A stretch of DNA of 64,000 bases, taken from assembly GCA_963576735.1 (NCBI GenBank), contig OY755174.1, positions 7,130,001 through 7,194,000 of the forward strand, given 5' to 3'. Origin of the DNA: Bedellia somnulentella (taxonomy: Eukaryota > Arthropoda > Insecta > Lepidoptera > Bedelliidae). The position numbers were made by a program, and so were the translations under genes. Shown here piece by piece: positions 32,227 through 44,010 of the stretch (within the stretch, counting starts at the first letter, position 1; each line of letters opens with the position of its first letter). The notes beneath the pieces are model-generated. The model did not search any database, was not told the DNA's origin, and saw nothing but the letters and a program-made list of their open reading frames with translations.

Positions 32227-32355
32227 GCTGCATAATGTGGGTAATATTATAACATGAAAACAAACAGTCCTGCCAAATTGCAGAATATTACCACCCAAGA
32301 TGAAGTGCCTAAAATGAACGCTGCGGAAGATTCAGCCAGAAAATATACGTTTATG
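32227..32355 (+). CDS. Candidate first coding exon (cytosolic N-terminus)
   Basis: A strong acceptor (CCCCTCTTTGCTCCGCAG) opens an exon of 129 nt. After 27 nt of 5' UTR, ATG at 32254 begins 34 codons: MKTNSPAKLQNITTQDEVPK then MNAAEDSARKYTFM. A donor-like GTAATT follows in phase 0. The peptide is hydrophilic with no signal sequence. A charged N-terminus ending 'RKYTF' just before a splice site reminds me of insect sugar transporters of the Tret1 type, whose first membrane helix would lie in the next exon, but this is a guess. No following exon was found, and a 1.6-kb transposon lies in the presumed intron. Confidence 0.35.
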
Positions 32356-32723
32356 GTAATTCTTAGGTTTCTTTGCAAATCTTTTATTCTTTAGGTTCGT
32401 TCTTTATAATCAAATTTTTTTATTTTGCTAGTAATTTTTAAAAGTGTAAATGTTGGTTATCTATTGCAGTTTTCCGTCAGTCTGTTTCCAAACATTGAGT
32501 TTTACCGTGTATTTATTTGATGGTGTATGTGTCAATGCGCCTTTTCTACGTCTAGATACTAGATAGAAAGTAAAAACTAGTATTAATTATAATCAAGATC
32601 CACATTTGTATTAATTGAATTAATTTAGATAATAAAAGTGACTGCAGAGTTCGTTTATTGATGTTATATTTGGAGAAGATATATTTTTAATTTTTATTTT
32701 CCTACTACATATATCTACTACAT

Positions 32724-34311
32724 CGGCTATTCCCAGTAGTCCTACTCGATAGTCTTACCAGTAGGACTATTGGGATTTTTTGTCCCAATAGACTTACTAG
32801 TAAGACTATTGGGAAAATAATTCCCAGTAGTCTTACCAACCAATAAAAACTCTTTGGTACATCTAAAGGTTCCAACTTTTATGTAGCCCAAAAAAGATGA
32901 ATAGACATACCTCGTTAGTGAAATTGGATGTATGATATAAAATCGAATATTTTTTTGGCTGATTTTCTGTCACATAATAATTTTATCTAGGTGTATTTGC
33001 CATTAAACTAAATTATTTGCAATTTTCATGGGAATGGGTTTTTGGTTGTAATATATTTTCCGCCAAAATACAGTCGTCAAAAGGTAAAATAACTATGTAT
33101 TTATGGTATATTTTTTGCCATTTTTTGTATTTAAAGTACCAGGGTAGCATAAACATAAAAGCAGCATAAATAAAAATGGCTTATTGGTTTTACTCAAAAT
33201 TATCAGTTGGAGTTTATCAAAATCAGAATTATAGAATAATCAGACAGAAGAATCAATCGAAAGACGTCCACAGGTGAAGAAAGACTTTTCCGAAAAATCT
33301 CCATAAAAACCGGTTCTGTGGGCTTATTCCGTTTATCCACCCTAAAAAATCCTCCCTAAGTCGGATATTCGGAAACGCATGTCCGATTATCCACCCTGAA
33401 CGGGGTGGATAATCGGAATTCATAATAAAATGTTTCTTCCGATTTTCTACCCTGCCTACGTACAGTCATTTACAGATAAAAGACCCTAAGTTTGTAAGAT
33501 ATTCTTATTCAAACTGTAAGTAAGAAAGTAGGTATGTTTATCTTAAGTATTTTAATGTTCACGATGTTTCTTGGACCCATTTTGTTTTATGAAATTACTG
33601 TACTTGGGGTAAAAAATCGGAAGAACCATATTATATGCATTCCGGATATCCACCCCGTTCAGGGTGGATAATCGGACATGCGTTTCCGAATATCCGACTT
33701 AGGGAGGATTTTTTAGGGTGGATAAACGGAATAAGCCGTTCTGTGCTGCCCAAAAATTTTACCATGACGAAGTCGTCGGTCAACCTTATAGGAGACCTAC
33801 GCAAACTAACAAACCGACCACAACAATCCTATTAATAACCTGATTCATGAAAAATATCACGTCGACCTCTGGTCATAGAGACAGCAGACACAAAAATAGG
33901 TAAGATAAATTAAGCATCGGAAAAATATTTGTACAGATTTTCAAGTTTATTAGTCATAACAACTTGTAGTTAATGCGTTCCTGGTACTTCAATTGAAAGT
34001 TAAATTTACGTTAATTTTTATATCTGCTTAAGTTATAATTTCTGTGTCCAAATGTACATTCCTTAGTAATAAATCAGTAAAACTGAAAATTACAAACAAG
34101 TGTTGTATGCGTTGTATGTATTAAATATATTAATAAGGTACTGCCTATGTCTATTAGTTATGAGGTCTATTGTCTCTAAACCAAATGTCAAGTAAGACTA
34201 ATGGGAAAAATACGCCATAGACAATGTCCTACTTTTGGTAAGACTATTGGGAATAAAAATCCCATTAGTCCTACTGGTAAGACTATCCAGTAAGACTACT
34301 GGGAATAGCCG
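32724..34311. mobile_element. 1.6-kb TIR element with 9-bp TSD
   Basis: Begins CGGCTATTCCCAGTAGTC and ends with the inverse. The arms of about 75 bp are nearly identical and continue into further copies of a short TAGTCTTACC motif. CTACTACAT is present at 32715-32723 and 34312-34320. Long terminal repeats with a 9-bp duplication suggest a Mutator-like or Merlin-like element. I see no intact transposase. A few residues around 33270-33320 and 33738-33830 form one frame across the younger insertion. Caution: CTACTACAT also occurs once more at the left flank. Confidence 0.8.
33321..33737. mobile_element. 417-bp nested TIR element with 8-bp TSD
   Basis: Starts GGCTTATTCCGTTTATCC, and its inverse ends at 33737. 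The arms match for about 88 bp without a change, then nearly so to about 97 bp. GTTCTGTG is duplicated at 33313-33320 and 33738-33745. It is inserted in the middle of the 1.6-kb element and is therefore younger. There is no coding capacity in the 220-bp centre. Confidence 0.88.
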
Positions 34312-34314
34312 CTA

Positions 34315-35120
34315 CTACATATATCATATGTCTACTATACATATATATCAGTTCTTTAAAGTTTAATTTAGAAGGCCTTTACTTTATATTTAAACAGTAA
34401 CAAACTTCCCACATAAAATAAGACGCAATCAGACACACAAAACTCTAACCCATCATCTTAACCACACTTACAAAATACTGGGAATACGCGGAGTAGCATC
34501 AGCATCACTAACGTACATTCTGGTATAACAAGTGCACATAAATGTCATTTATTAAAATTGACGACAAGTACGTATAATCGAAATCAATATAAAGTAGCGT
34601 ACATAATAATCTCTCTCGGAGTTCCTGGTAATTTTTCAGTAATCACATTCCGCTCTCTCGTTAACTAGTCAAGATATTGATCCAGTGAAATTGCAAATCG
34701 TCGGCCGCCTCCACATGCCAACAATCTTGTTAGCGCGAGACGCTCGCGGACCAGCGGGTTGGACCCTTTGCGAAGACAAAATTAAGAAATAGATTGATGC
34801 TATGTGCAACAGGTATCCGGCTCTTGCCAAAACAAAATGGAATCGATTGATGCAAAGTAAGTAGACAGGTGAGGCAGGCATAAAACTCACGCCATATAGA
34901 TAAAAATATGCAGAAAACCTAGTTCTAACCCGTTACTGGTGGTAATCCACATAAAAATAAAAAATAAGAATACAAAATTAATACTATTAAGTTGTATCTA
35001 GTAATGACATGATTGATTAGATGCATGATCATTTGCTGAATATTTAGTGTATCAATACAATAAATATTGGAATTTATCAACCATCGAATGAACTTAAATC
35101 CATATCTTATCTACTTTTAA
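34315..35120. other. Gene-free stretch with one exon-like patch
   Basis: 34641-34858 is bounded by TTTTTCAG and GTAAGT and has a higher GC content, but all frames are closed near its 5' side. At most it could be an untranslated exon. Confidence 0.3.
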
Positions 35121-35124
35121 CCTA

Positions 35125-35275
35125 TACATGTGGGTATAATTCTAAAAGATACTGACGATACCTTAGCCACTTTTTAATCTTCGAATGCAAAATGCAATCG
35201 CATCGACGAACTAATAAAACCCAGTCACATCATAAGACACCCACTGCATCAGACGGGATAGTGATATTTAAGCAA
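35125..35275 (-). repeat. Family A repeat, heavily degraded
   Basis: Traces only: GTGGGTATAATTC, CCTTAGCCACTTTTTAA and GGGATAGTGATATTTAAGC in family A order. Confidence 0.4.
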
Positions 35276-35857
35276 ATGAAAGTGTATATGAGTATATCAT
35301 TCTTAGCAAACATTTTCCCTTTAACCTATAATACTTAAAATCAAAGAGATATAACAATTACTAGAAGAGATATAATAACTGCTATTAGTGGTACGATAAC
35401 TACTAGTAGTAGTTGTTATATGATCTCTATGCTTAAAAAGAAAGACCGAATTTCAAAGGCCCAACCTAAATAATTCCAGTATTTGTTCGTGGGCATCTGC
35501 CGGTCGTGCGTTTCAAGAAATTACCATCCGTCGTCGATCATACCGGTCCGGTTATTACGATAATACTATGTTTACTCAACAATTATGGAGTTTTATTCTT
35601 TTTGTTCGGAAACCATCAGCCAAACCCCATGTTAGCAACAGTCTCTCATAAGCACTTATTAGCATGTCCAAGTATTTGTTTTACTTTAATATGCGGAGTT
35701 TAGACGTTGGGAAACTTTATATTGATAACGAGCTGACTTGGTGGATTTTGCTGGATATTGAAATTCTTGTAAAGTATTGCTTGAGATTATTGGTATTGAG
35801 ATTGGATTGAGATTAAACTTTTAAGTTTTCTCACTAGCCTAATGAGTATTATTAAGT

Positions 35858-36060
35858 ACTAGTGGCACGCCGCGGCTTCGCACGGATGGTGTTAAACATT
35901 TTTTACTGCCTACCCCCTGCGATATTAAGCGTGATGATATATATCCTATGTCCTTTTCCTGATTCTAAGCTACCTCCCTACCAATTTTCAGCCAAATCGG
36001 TTTAGCCGTTCTTGAGTTATAAATAGTGTAACTAACACGACTTTCTTTTATATATATAGA
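35858..36060 (-). mobile_element. Short Helitron, 203 bp
   Basis: On the minus strand it begins TCTATATATATAAAAGAAAG. It ends with a GC hairpin (CCGTGCGAAGCCGCGG) and CCACTAGT. Confidence 0.8.
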
Positions 36061-36321
36061 TTTGTAAGCGTTTATGATTAAACCTGGTATAACGTTTGAC
36101 ATTTCTGCAGTTATTGGCTGTTATTTGTCCTATTGACGTTTTACCTATTCGAAGAGAGTTACGATACAATGTCGATAAAAATAATTGCTTGACAAGTTAA
36201 TTCCAACAAATATTTATATTGTGTCTCTCGAGTAAGATTTTTTGTGCGCATAGTTATTAAGCTTTCAAAATTTAATTTTATGACGAGGATTTGAAATAGC
36301 TTTTATCATACGATACAATTA

Positions 36322-36680
36322 AAACCGTGATAGCTCAGTGGGTAGAACACTCGGTTCTCGTGCAAGCGACTAGTGTTCAAATCCCGGGTCGGGCCTACAC
36401 CAATTTGTCTTTTCTAAAGACATATGTGTGGTTAATTTATCATGGATGTGAACGGTGAGGGAAAACATCGTGAGGAAAACCCACATGGCTGAGTTGTACT
36501 TAGTCATGTGACAGTGTATTCGTACAAAACGGCGATAGGCCTGCCCCCTATCACGTGAGTACACTGTCCATGCAAAACGTGGGTACTCTGAACACCAGGT
36601 GACAAAGTCATGTGATGTTCAGAAGTATTAGTACCTCTGCCAACCCCTTCGGGGATATTCGGCGTGAACGTTTATGTTAT
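36322..36680 (+). repeat. SINE family T1, full length with TSD
   Basis: GATACAATTA flanks it at 36312-36321 and 36681-36690. The tRNA-like head has an A box (TAGCTCAGTGGG) and B box (GTTCAAATCCC). A body of about 230 bp follows, ending CTCTGCCAACCCCTTCGGGG and then GGCGTGAACGTTTATG. This is the reference copy for the family here. Confidence 0.93.
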
Positions 36681-36689
36681 GATACAATT

Positions 36690-37315
36690 ATGTAAGGAAA
36701 AATCAAATTCTCATAAAGCTTTTTTTTTATAAAAACTAATAAGAAAAGGAATAAAATAACTGGTAATAATCAAATATTAGAGAAAGTTGTTGCGGTTTTT
36801 ATTCACCCTTCATAACATTTTCAAATTCCTGTGACATAACACTTCGAATTCAATACTTATGCCGTATATTTTTTGGTTAGAAATAAATAATTGCAGTTGC
36901 GTATCTGCATATGACAGTAATAAATGAAATAGCACAACCAGGCGCGTGAAGAGGGGCAGTGATAAAGAGTATTGAATAGTCTCACACTTGAACGCCCCAT
37001 CGCGTTGGGGTAAAGTATGAACGGTGTTTTTTATGTATGTGGTTTATTATAGCCATAATTGCATAGTTGAATAGATTTTTGGTTTGGATTTTTCAATCAT
37101 TTTTTTAAAGAATATTCGTTCATTATTGTCCCAGATTGTTGATTCAGAAAACCAGTCAAAATATCAAAAGTATTTTATCTGGGGCAACTTAATTACTATA
37201 ACCTTGTATTTCATTTTGATCCGTAGAGGAACATCAGATAAATTAAGGAAAATAGAATGAATAGTTTCTATCTGTAGAATTTTATTTTCAATATAATTTT
37301 TATGTTATTATTATT
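36690..37315. other. Gene-free stretch
   Basis: AT-rich, with a GC-richer patch at about 36935-37015 (GGGGCAGTGATAAAG, GAACGCCCCATCGCG) of unknown nature. Confidence 0.35.
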
Positions 37316-37320
37316 GTTAG

Positions 37321-37568
37321 GCTGCTGTGTAGTGTCGGCTTAGAATAGCACTACCCCATTTCTTCCGGTGGGTGTACGTAAAAGGCGACTAACGGTATCG
37401 GGGATTTTGAGGGATTTTTGGGCGATGCGGTTGGAGACCCATCACCAACAACCTTTATTTTACCACCTTTTCACTACTCAACTTTCCAAAAGTGGCTGAG
37501 GAATTTCTAATTCCTTAGCTCTGGCTACCCCTTCTAGGGATTTAGAGCCGTGAGTATATGTATGTATA
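37321..37568 (+). repeat. Family A repeat, full length
   Basis: GCTGTGTAGTGTCGGCTTAG to GAGCCGTGAGTATATGTATG. First of three same-oriented copies in 800 bp. Confidence 0.9.
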
Positions 37569-37683
37569 TTTTAGGTTAAAGTAAATTTCGTTAACGTAGC
37601 TAGTAGAAGTGATATAAGTTTAATAATGAACTCTTGTTTGTAAATACATCGTCTGTGGGTTTTTTATTCATTGGCAGTTAGTG

Positions 37684-37938
37684 TTTTGTAGTGTCGGCTT
37701 AGAATAGCACTACCCCATTTCTTCAGGTGGGTGTACGTAAAAGGCGACTAACGATATTGGGGCTTTTAAGGGATTTTTGGGCGATGCGGTTGGAGACCCA
37801 TCACCAACAACCTTTACTTTATCATATTTTCCCCATTCAACTTTCCAAAAGTGGCTGAGTAATTTCTAATTCCTTAGCTCTGGCTACCCCTTCTCGGGAT
37901 TTATAGCCGTGAGTAATATATATGCATGCATGTATGTT
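37684..37938 (+). repeat. Family A repeat, full length
   Basis: TTTTGTAGTGTCGGCTTAG to ATAGCCGTGAGTAATATATA. About 115 bp from the preceding copy. Confidence 0.9.
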
Positions 37939-37954
37939 ATTGTTTTGTAAAGTG

Positions 37955-38108
37955 ATATACGCGACTAAGGGTGGGCGATGTGATTGGAGACCCATCACCG
38001 ATGATGATGTTTTAGTTTTAAAATCCAGTAGTTACTGAGATACTGATCATTTCAAGCTTTAGCTACTCCGTTTTGGAAAGTATAGCCATAAGTATATAAG
38101 TCAGTATG
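37955..38108 (+). repeat. Family A repeat, degraded and truncated
   Basis: GCGACTAAGGGTGGGCGATG, GGAGACCCATCACCGATGAT, then TATAGCCATAAGTATATAAG. Confidence 0.65.
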
Positions 38109-38109
38109 A

Positions 38110-40470
38110 TGTATATAAAAGTAAAAAAGACAAAAACTGACCGAGTATTGAGAAACGTTATATTGCTGTGGTTACTGGAAGCCCAGACGGAGAGTCCATA
38201 TAGTCTAAATAGGCCTTATGTACAAACCAGGTTTGAAAGTAAAGTAATGGAGGCAAAAGAAAAGAGACAGTAATTAATCCACTATGTTAACAAAATACAA
38301 ATCACAATAAGCTTAAACGAAGTATCACCCCTGTTATTAAATTATTGAGAAGATATATTGCATAATCATAATTATAAAACCAATTATATCTTCAGAGGTA
38401 CGCAACCCGTGACCTCTTGCTAACCACTGATTCCCAAAATTCCAGCCCTTGTACAAAATGTGCCCAGAAAGTATGTGCCAACAACAAATTCATATTAAAA
38501 TTTAAGGATGAAATCAGTATATCACATTCTAGTCCAGGATTGTTGCACAGATGACACTGGTGTCGTGACTCAGCAGTTTTCGTCCTAACAAATATACGGC
38601 GAGTAAATTGAATAAAAAGCGCGTAAACGACTGCGGATACTTCCTCTACGATTATTATTTAGTAATAAATTCGCTGAAAAATGCTTATTTATCAATCTCA
38701 AATGTTTACGCTGTAAATCCACGGAGGTGTTAGCAGAGGTATCCTCATAGTAAATATAAGCTGGAGCAGTTAGCAAGGATTGTGAAATAGCTTAAGATTA
38801 TCCGCGTGAGTACGTGATGTTTAATCTGTGTTCGTGTTCCATTAAGTGATTTTATAAAATGAAATTCTAAGTAAAAAAAATAACAGTTATTTTCAGCCAA
38901 ATAAAACTTTTCCAAACCCTGCTGTTCATTTGGCCGTTTGGGTTGAAGTTATAGATCTTATCAAAAACCAACACGAAAAAGTCTGGAACTTTCCAAAATG
39001 ATTTTGAATTCATTTTACAGTCAGGTTTTCGTAAAGAAAAGACATTTTACAACAAACCATAATTAGACCAACGTATTTTTAAAGATTTTGAATGATATTC
39101 CACTTACACGGAATCAGGCGTTAGAGTTAGTGTCGCAACTCAGTAATTACTACCTTTAAAGGGATCGATAGATAATGTTGTTACAATTTCTAATACTGAG
39201 TTCCATGTCTACCTCTTTTGGGAATATTTCTGTAAGCACCGTTCAATATAGACCAGAAATAAATATCTCACTCAGGAAAGGCCCATGCTCCCAGCCCCAC
39301 ACACTATAGTGACACGCGTTTTGTCTTCGTATAAAAACACAAACCGCTTACCACTCAGATATTACAAAAACACACCCTGGGACATGACATAATATGACTA
39401 TGCAGTTTTTTTTTTTTGTTGGGGATTTTGTCAAGCAGCGGAAAATATACACATCTAGATAAGGATATATAGGGATTTACGAGTATGTTATAGCAAAGAT
39501 TTTTGAATAATTTGGGTCATCAAATGAAAATCTGTCAATTGTATCAAACTGAGCTAAATAATAGCAATGCTCAGGTAAAAAACAATGCGGTTTTGCTTAT
39601 ACGGTAGTGTAGTATAAGCCAAGGTAGTTGGGGTACAGTCAATGACTATTTTTTTTTTTTTAAAACTGTTTGAATCGTGATTAAAGCTCTAACTTCGTTA
39701 GATACGTCTATCTATAACTAAAACTTGTTGGTTTGCTTGGGAGTGCCCATTTTAAGAGCAACTTTGTTTATATGAATTGAATTTAGTGTCAAACTTAACT
39801 CAGTTATCGAGTAAGGTTATATTAAGCTAAATAAAATCATGCATTTGAAGTTGCACGTGGGTAAGCTAGTACCATACTCGTATATTTATATTATCTTGTA
39901 TATTAATAAATAGAGATGTGGATATAATCATTAGAATTGAAGAATCAAAAATATTATGAGTAACTTCTTCATTCATAACTAATGTAATGCCACTTTTTTA
40001 TGAGCTTTCAAGTTCTTTTTTTATTATTAAGTAAATAAATGATTGTGAAATACTGTTTCAAATCATTGTCAATATATATTATTCCACAACATTTTCTTTC
40101 TAACGACCGCCTTGAGGATGCAAACCAAACAGATAAAAGCTTACAATAGAGTGAACAAATAGGTTGTCACCAGAAAACCGTCTGAGAAGTAGGTGAACGG
40201 CTGCGACTGTTCAAATACTGTCACACAACTTTATAAAACACACACTGAACATATGACGCTGTCATTTCTACATAAACATTGGAATAATCGCATTGTTTTG
40301 GAATATTTGCTTTCGAAGCTATTTATACTATTTCTAAGTTTCAGAACTCGGGTGGAGTTTGGAATCTGTTGTAACCGGGTTTTAAATTTGCGAATCGTAA
40401 TGAAAATATCTTTGTCTCGGCAACATAATTTAAACTTTCAAATAAAGAAGAAGAAGAAGAAGAGTTAAAT
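38110..40470. other. Gene-free stretch
   Basis: No element ends or splice-bounded frames. Short frames (for example 38585-38776 minus, 40193-40468 plus) lack supporting signals. AATAAA at 40441 and a (GAA)n run precede a 25-base A run at 40477-40501, which could mark an old retroposed 3' end. Confidence 0.35.
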
Positions 40471-40476
40471 ACTGCT

Positions 40477-40501
40477 AAAAAAAAAAAAAAAAAAAAAAAA
40501 A
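40477..40501. repeat. Poly(A) run, 25 bases
   Basis: Homopolymer following ACTGCT. It may be a retroposed tail or a simple repeat. Confidence 0.7.
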
Positions 40502-40837
40502 TAAACATTTATTGGCACATTAGAACATATTACAATATATTATGAACCTGTCTCTCAAAAGGGTTGCCCGTAGTGTGAGAGACAGAATTCCCATATGGTA
40601 TAGTTATTAATTAACATGTTCCAAGTTAATCAAGATCTTCACCTTATACATGTACATATTTACTAAGTTAAGAATACAAACAAATACAAAGAAACTTAAT
40701 CTTAATGCTGTTACTATACTTATTATAATAATCGGTTCTAAGTATAATAGAAACATCTAGATAATCAATTTTATTGCTTTAAATTTTATTTGAATATCAG
40801 ATAAATTACTTATTCCAAAATTCCTAAATGTTAATAA

Positions 40838-41005
40838 ATAAAGGATAAATAAAAGGAAAGAAAAATTTCGATACAGGCGGGAATCGAACCCGCGACCTCG
40901 GGTATACGCCCCCGTCGCTCTGCCAATTGAGCTACCGTGTCAATGGCTGCCAGTGCGAAATTCTTCTATCGTTTGTTTCTTTTACACTTTTAAGTAGTGT
41001 TCCTA
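40838..41005 (-). repeat. tRNA-headed repeat, family T2, well preserved
   Basis: The minus strand reads GACACGGTAGCTCAATTGGC and GCGGGTTCGATTCCCGCC. Acceptor, D and T stems pair with few mismatches, but the anticodon stem has only four pairs around an 8-nt loop, so a working tRNA is unlikely. The flanks AGAATTTCGCACTGGCAGCC and TTCGAAATTTTTC-like bases recur in the copy at 48295-48466. Confidence 0.7.
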
Positions 41006-41189
41006 AATGTTACCCATAAACTAATTCAAAAAATATATAGTAATAATAAAAACAACCTGATCAAATATAGAAAAGAAAACCGAAGCTATGTTTACTGAAC
41101 CTTTCATCAGTTTAGTTTACTTAGGACCAGATACTGTCACACTGTATTGATATTAAGTATCCTTAAGATATGGTCTTATTTTTTAGGGT

Positions 41190-41570
41190 TCCGCCTTCTT
41201 AAGGTTATTGAGAAGCTAAAGCAAAAGAGTACGTTTTTTAATGTTTTTAGTTTTGAATTTTTTAATAATAATGTATTTTTATTGTATTTTTTGTCTTTAG
41301 TTTTAGTGATATGAGTTTTTGTTGTTATTTGTGTTTTTAATTAAGTTTATTTAAAAATCTTTTGAGGTTTTTTTTTTATTTTTTTTGTGTGTATATTTCT
41401 AGTAATCGTTCCTTTTATGCAGCAAATAATAAACTTTATGTTTTCCTTTCTTAACTGTTATAGCCAGTTATTGTTATATCGTATTTAACGAAAATATTTA
41501 TAATTTTATAAAGAGTTTTCCGTTCTATTCTTTAATATTCTTGTTCAACGCTATTACAAATCGAATAATA
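41190..41570. other. T-rich low-complexity stretch
   Basis: Very T-rich on the plus strand (TTTTTTTTATTTTTTTTGTG near 41370). No element signature. Confidence 0.5.
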
Positions 41571-41574
41571 AATA

Positions 41575-41725
41575 TTTTCCCCATTAACAAATGACGAACG
41601 CGCCGACAAAGATATCAATTAATGCATCGATGCGTGTGCGCCGGTGACGCGTAAACAAACACGGGATTATAACGATTTGACAACTTATGTGGCGGTTTAT
41701 CTACACCATCCATCACTTTAGGTGA
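41575..41725. promoter_or_regulatory. CpG-richer patch, possible enhancer
   Basis: GACGAACGCGCCGACAAAG, ATCAATTAATGCATCGATGC and GCGCCGGTGACGCGTAAAC stand out from the AT-rich surroundings, with a homeodomain-type ATTA site. No exon is seen. Confidence 0.25.
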
Positions 41726-41729
41726 CAAG

Positions 41730-43300
41730 CTTCATTTATTAAAAATATAGATATTTGGTATATAATATATATATTCTTAATTTTCGTGTCATATTTACAT
41801 TTTTAAACCCAAATTGACGAAAAACAACATAACCATTAAAAGAAGAATATAAATATAAATTTGGCATCATGAAACAAGTTACAGCTTTTGTCTACTTCTA
41901 GAATATGAACTGAAATTTTTAGATAAATTATTTGAGAAATAAAGGCATCGTATCATATATCTATATTTAATTTAGCCTCACTGTGTTCTAAGATACACAT
42001 TTAAATATGTCAACCTATAATATATAACACAACATAAAGCACATAAACTAAGATACCTTCAAAAACAGCCGAAGCCGTGAAGCAACGACTACAAGATATC
42101 TATGACAAGTCAACTCTAACACCCTAAAAGACAAGACCACCTACAACCAATCACTTTCTATATTCGTAGAACCGCTCACAAGAACTTGTAAGTAAAGTAG
42201 TTTCGCCCATAAAGGAAAATCAAATACGCCTCAAGTGACGTTGATCCTGTCCCTAGGAACCGCAAACTATCACAGCTTGTAATATTAAAATGAGCGTCGC
42301 AATTTGCACAACCAATACACAGTCGATCAATCTTCTGGATTGGAACAGATTGGCTGGGAACTTGCAGCGTTTGGACGTGATTTGTAAACTCTCCGTATTT
42401 ATTTATGTTGCCGTCATGTGTTAAAGGATGGTTTTGTAGTACATTTTAAATAATTAAGATTGTTTTTAAATATTCTGCTACATAGTGGTTTTGTTGGTAT
42501 GCGTGTGGTTGGTATTTTTAAGGGTTAGATGATCTGCAAAAGTTTGGATCTTAAAGAGTCCTAAAACAACTTTTGTTACATAAAGTTGGGACAGTATACG
42601 TAATTTACTTATTTACTTATTTTATAAATAGTATTACTCATAAAATTTCTGAGAATTTTCTTGAATTCACTACCGAAATGGCTAAGAAAAATGACGAACA
42701 CGAAATAAAATAAAAAAAGAACCCATAAATCTCTGCTTATTTTCAAAATGCTTTAACCGACTTATTTTATATGCCAAAACATCAGGAATATAAACAAACC
42801 TATCGCTCCGGAAGAAAACTTCCAAACGGGATGGCAATAGTACAAACATTTACCCGCATATAATATAAACTGTTTGTTAAACAATGTGTTTACCAGATAC
42901 TGCATAATTTAGTAATTGACTTAAATTCCAATTATCATTTGAAAAATATGCCGTATTTACATAGTGCTTCATTATTACTTCTTGTATCCATGTTTATTGT
43001 TAGTCGTTATTCAAATAAGAGTCTTCTCGCTTAGGAGACTTGTCACGTGATGGATGGATAGCCTCGGACCATTTTTAATTATGTTTTCTCAGTAAACAGC
43101 GTGGAAACCAACACAAATTGAACTTCGCGGAAGCCAATTAATCATTTTGTTTTGATGACCATTTTGTTTTCGTCACGGAAACGCATTGTCATAAATTAAT
43201 TTCCTTATATCTGAAATAAATGGAAACTGTTTCATGATTAATTTCACTGTTTTTTTTTAACTAAGAGGGGCTTAAGTTTTACCTATTTTGAGCGATTTGG
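41730..43300. other. Gene-free stretch
   Basis: AT-rich. A 44-codon ATG frame at 42289 (beginning MSVAICTTNTQ) has no splice support. ATTA-rich bits near 43130 could be homeodomain sites. Confidence 0.3.
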
Positions 43301-43429
43301 CCATAGTGCACCACGCTGGCCAAATGCGGGTTGGTAGACTAACAATTTTTATATAGTTTCAAATGAATTTAATACAAATATTTTCAATTACGTATGATAA
43401 AAAACCAGTCCAATCGTGAGTTTCCTCAA

Positions 43430-44010
43430 GAAACAACTTTAAAGAGCGATCAGTGGCATTTCGCGACAAAATGAGTACCATTAGTGCAGGCATTGTGCTA
43501 CGACTCAATGCATGATTAATGATAGCGGAAAACATATTCATTCGCGGGAAGCCCCTCTTCCGCTGTCTCGACTCGGGACAATGCCACCCTATCGATATTT
43601 TCCGATTCTCAGCGCGAGGCGCAAAAATGTGATGTTTACCCGCGCTCGATTAACCGTAGACGATGGCTTTTTGAAGCATCGCTCCGAATGGCTCCAATAT
43701 TACGCGCGTGCCTCGATATGAGAACAACCCTATCGAACGCTACCCAAACATCGACTCTATGACTGAAAACAAAAAGTGATGTATCGATAAATAGCAACAT
43801 TATCCACGCACGGATCCACGCTTTACGAACCGTCAGGGATGTTATTTTATTGGAAACGGATAATTTATTTCGAGTATTTATTTTGTTGCGGCTTGGCGGA
43901 TTCAATATCGTGGGAGCGAGTCCGGGGCATGATGCCAATATACGTTATTAGTGTTGATCGCTGCGTCGTTTTCCGGTACTTTTCCCTGCCTTGAAGTGAT
44001 ATGCGCCCTT
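43430..44010. promoter_or_regulatory. CpG-rich single-copy region
   Basis: About 580 bp with many CpG (CGCGCTCGATTAACCG, TTACGCGCGTGCCTCG) and GATA/ATCGAT sites, inside a gene desert. Several overlapping short frames on both strands give no recognisable protein. It could be a regulatory module or a remote promoter. Confidence 0.3.

Noticed and set aside
33270..33830. Tc1/mariner transposase fragment split by the nested element
   Set aside because: A frame continues across the insertion (KTSTGEERLFRK, then TMTKSSVNLIGDLRKL) and vaguely resembles a transposase DNA-binding region, but it is too short and diverged to assign.
34641..34858. Exon between TTTTTCAG and GTAAGT
   Set aside because: All three frames are closed close to the acceptor, so it is not an internal coding exon. 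An untranslated exon cannot be excluded.
35506..35703. 65-codon frame after an apparent acceptor (TAATTCCAG)
   Set aside because: Open and somewhat GC-richer, but it starts without ATG, ends at a stop without a known C-terminus, and matches no family. It remains a weak candidate only.
40868..40945. Functional tRNA gene on the minus strand
   Set aside because: The anticodon arm has an 8-nt loop and a mismatch, and an almost identical unit with the same flanks occurs at 48.3 kb. A dispersed repeat explains it better.
42289..42423. 44-codon ATG frame beginning MSVAICTTN
   Set aside because: No upstream promoter, splice signal or homology that I can see; its length is within chance for this stretch.
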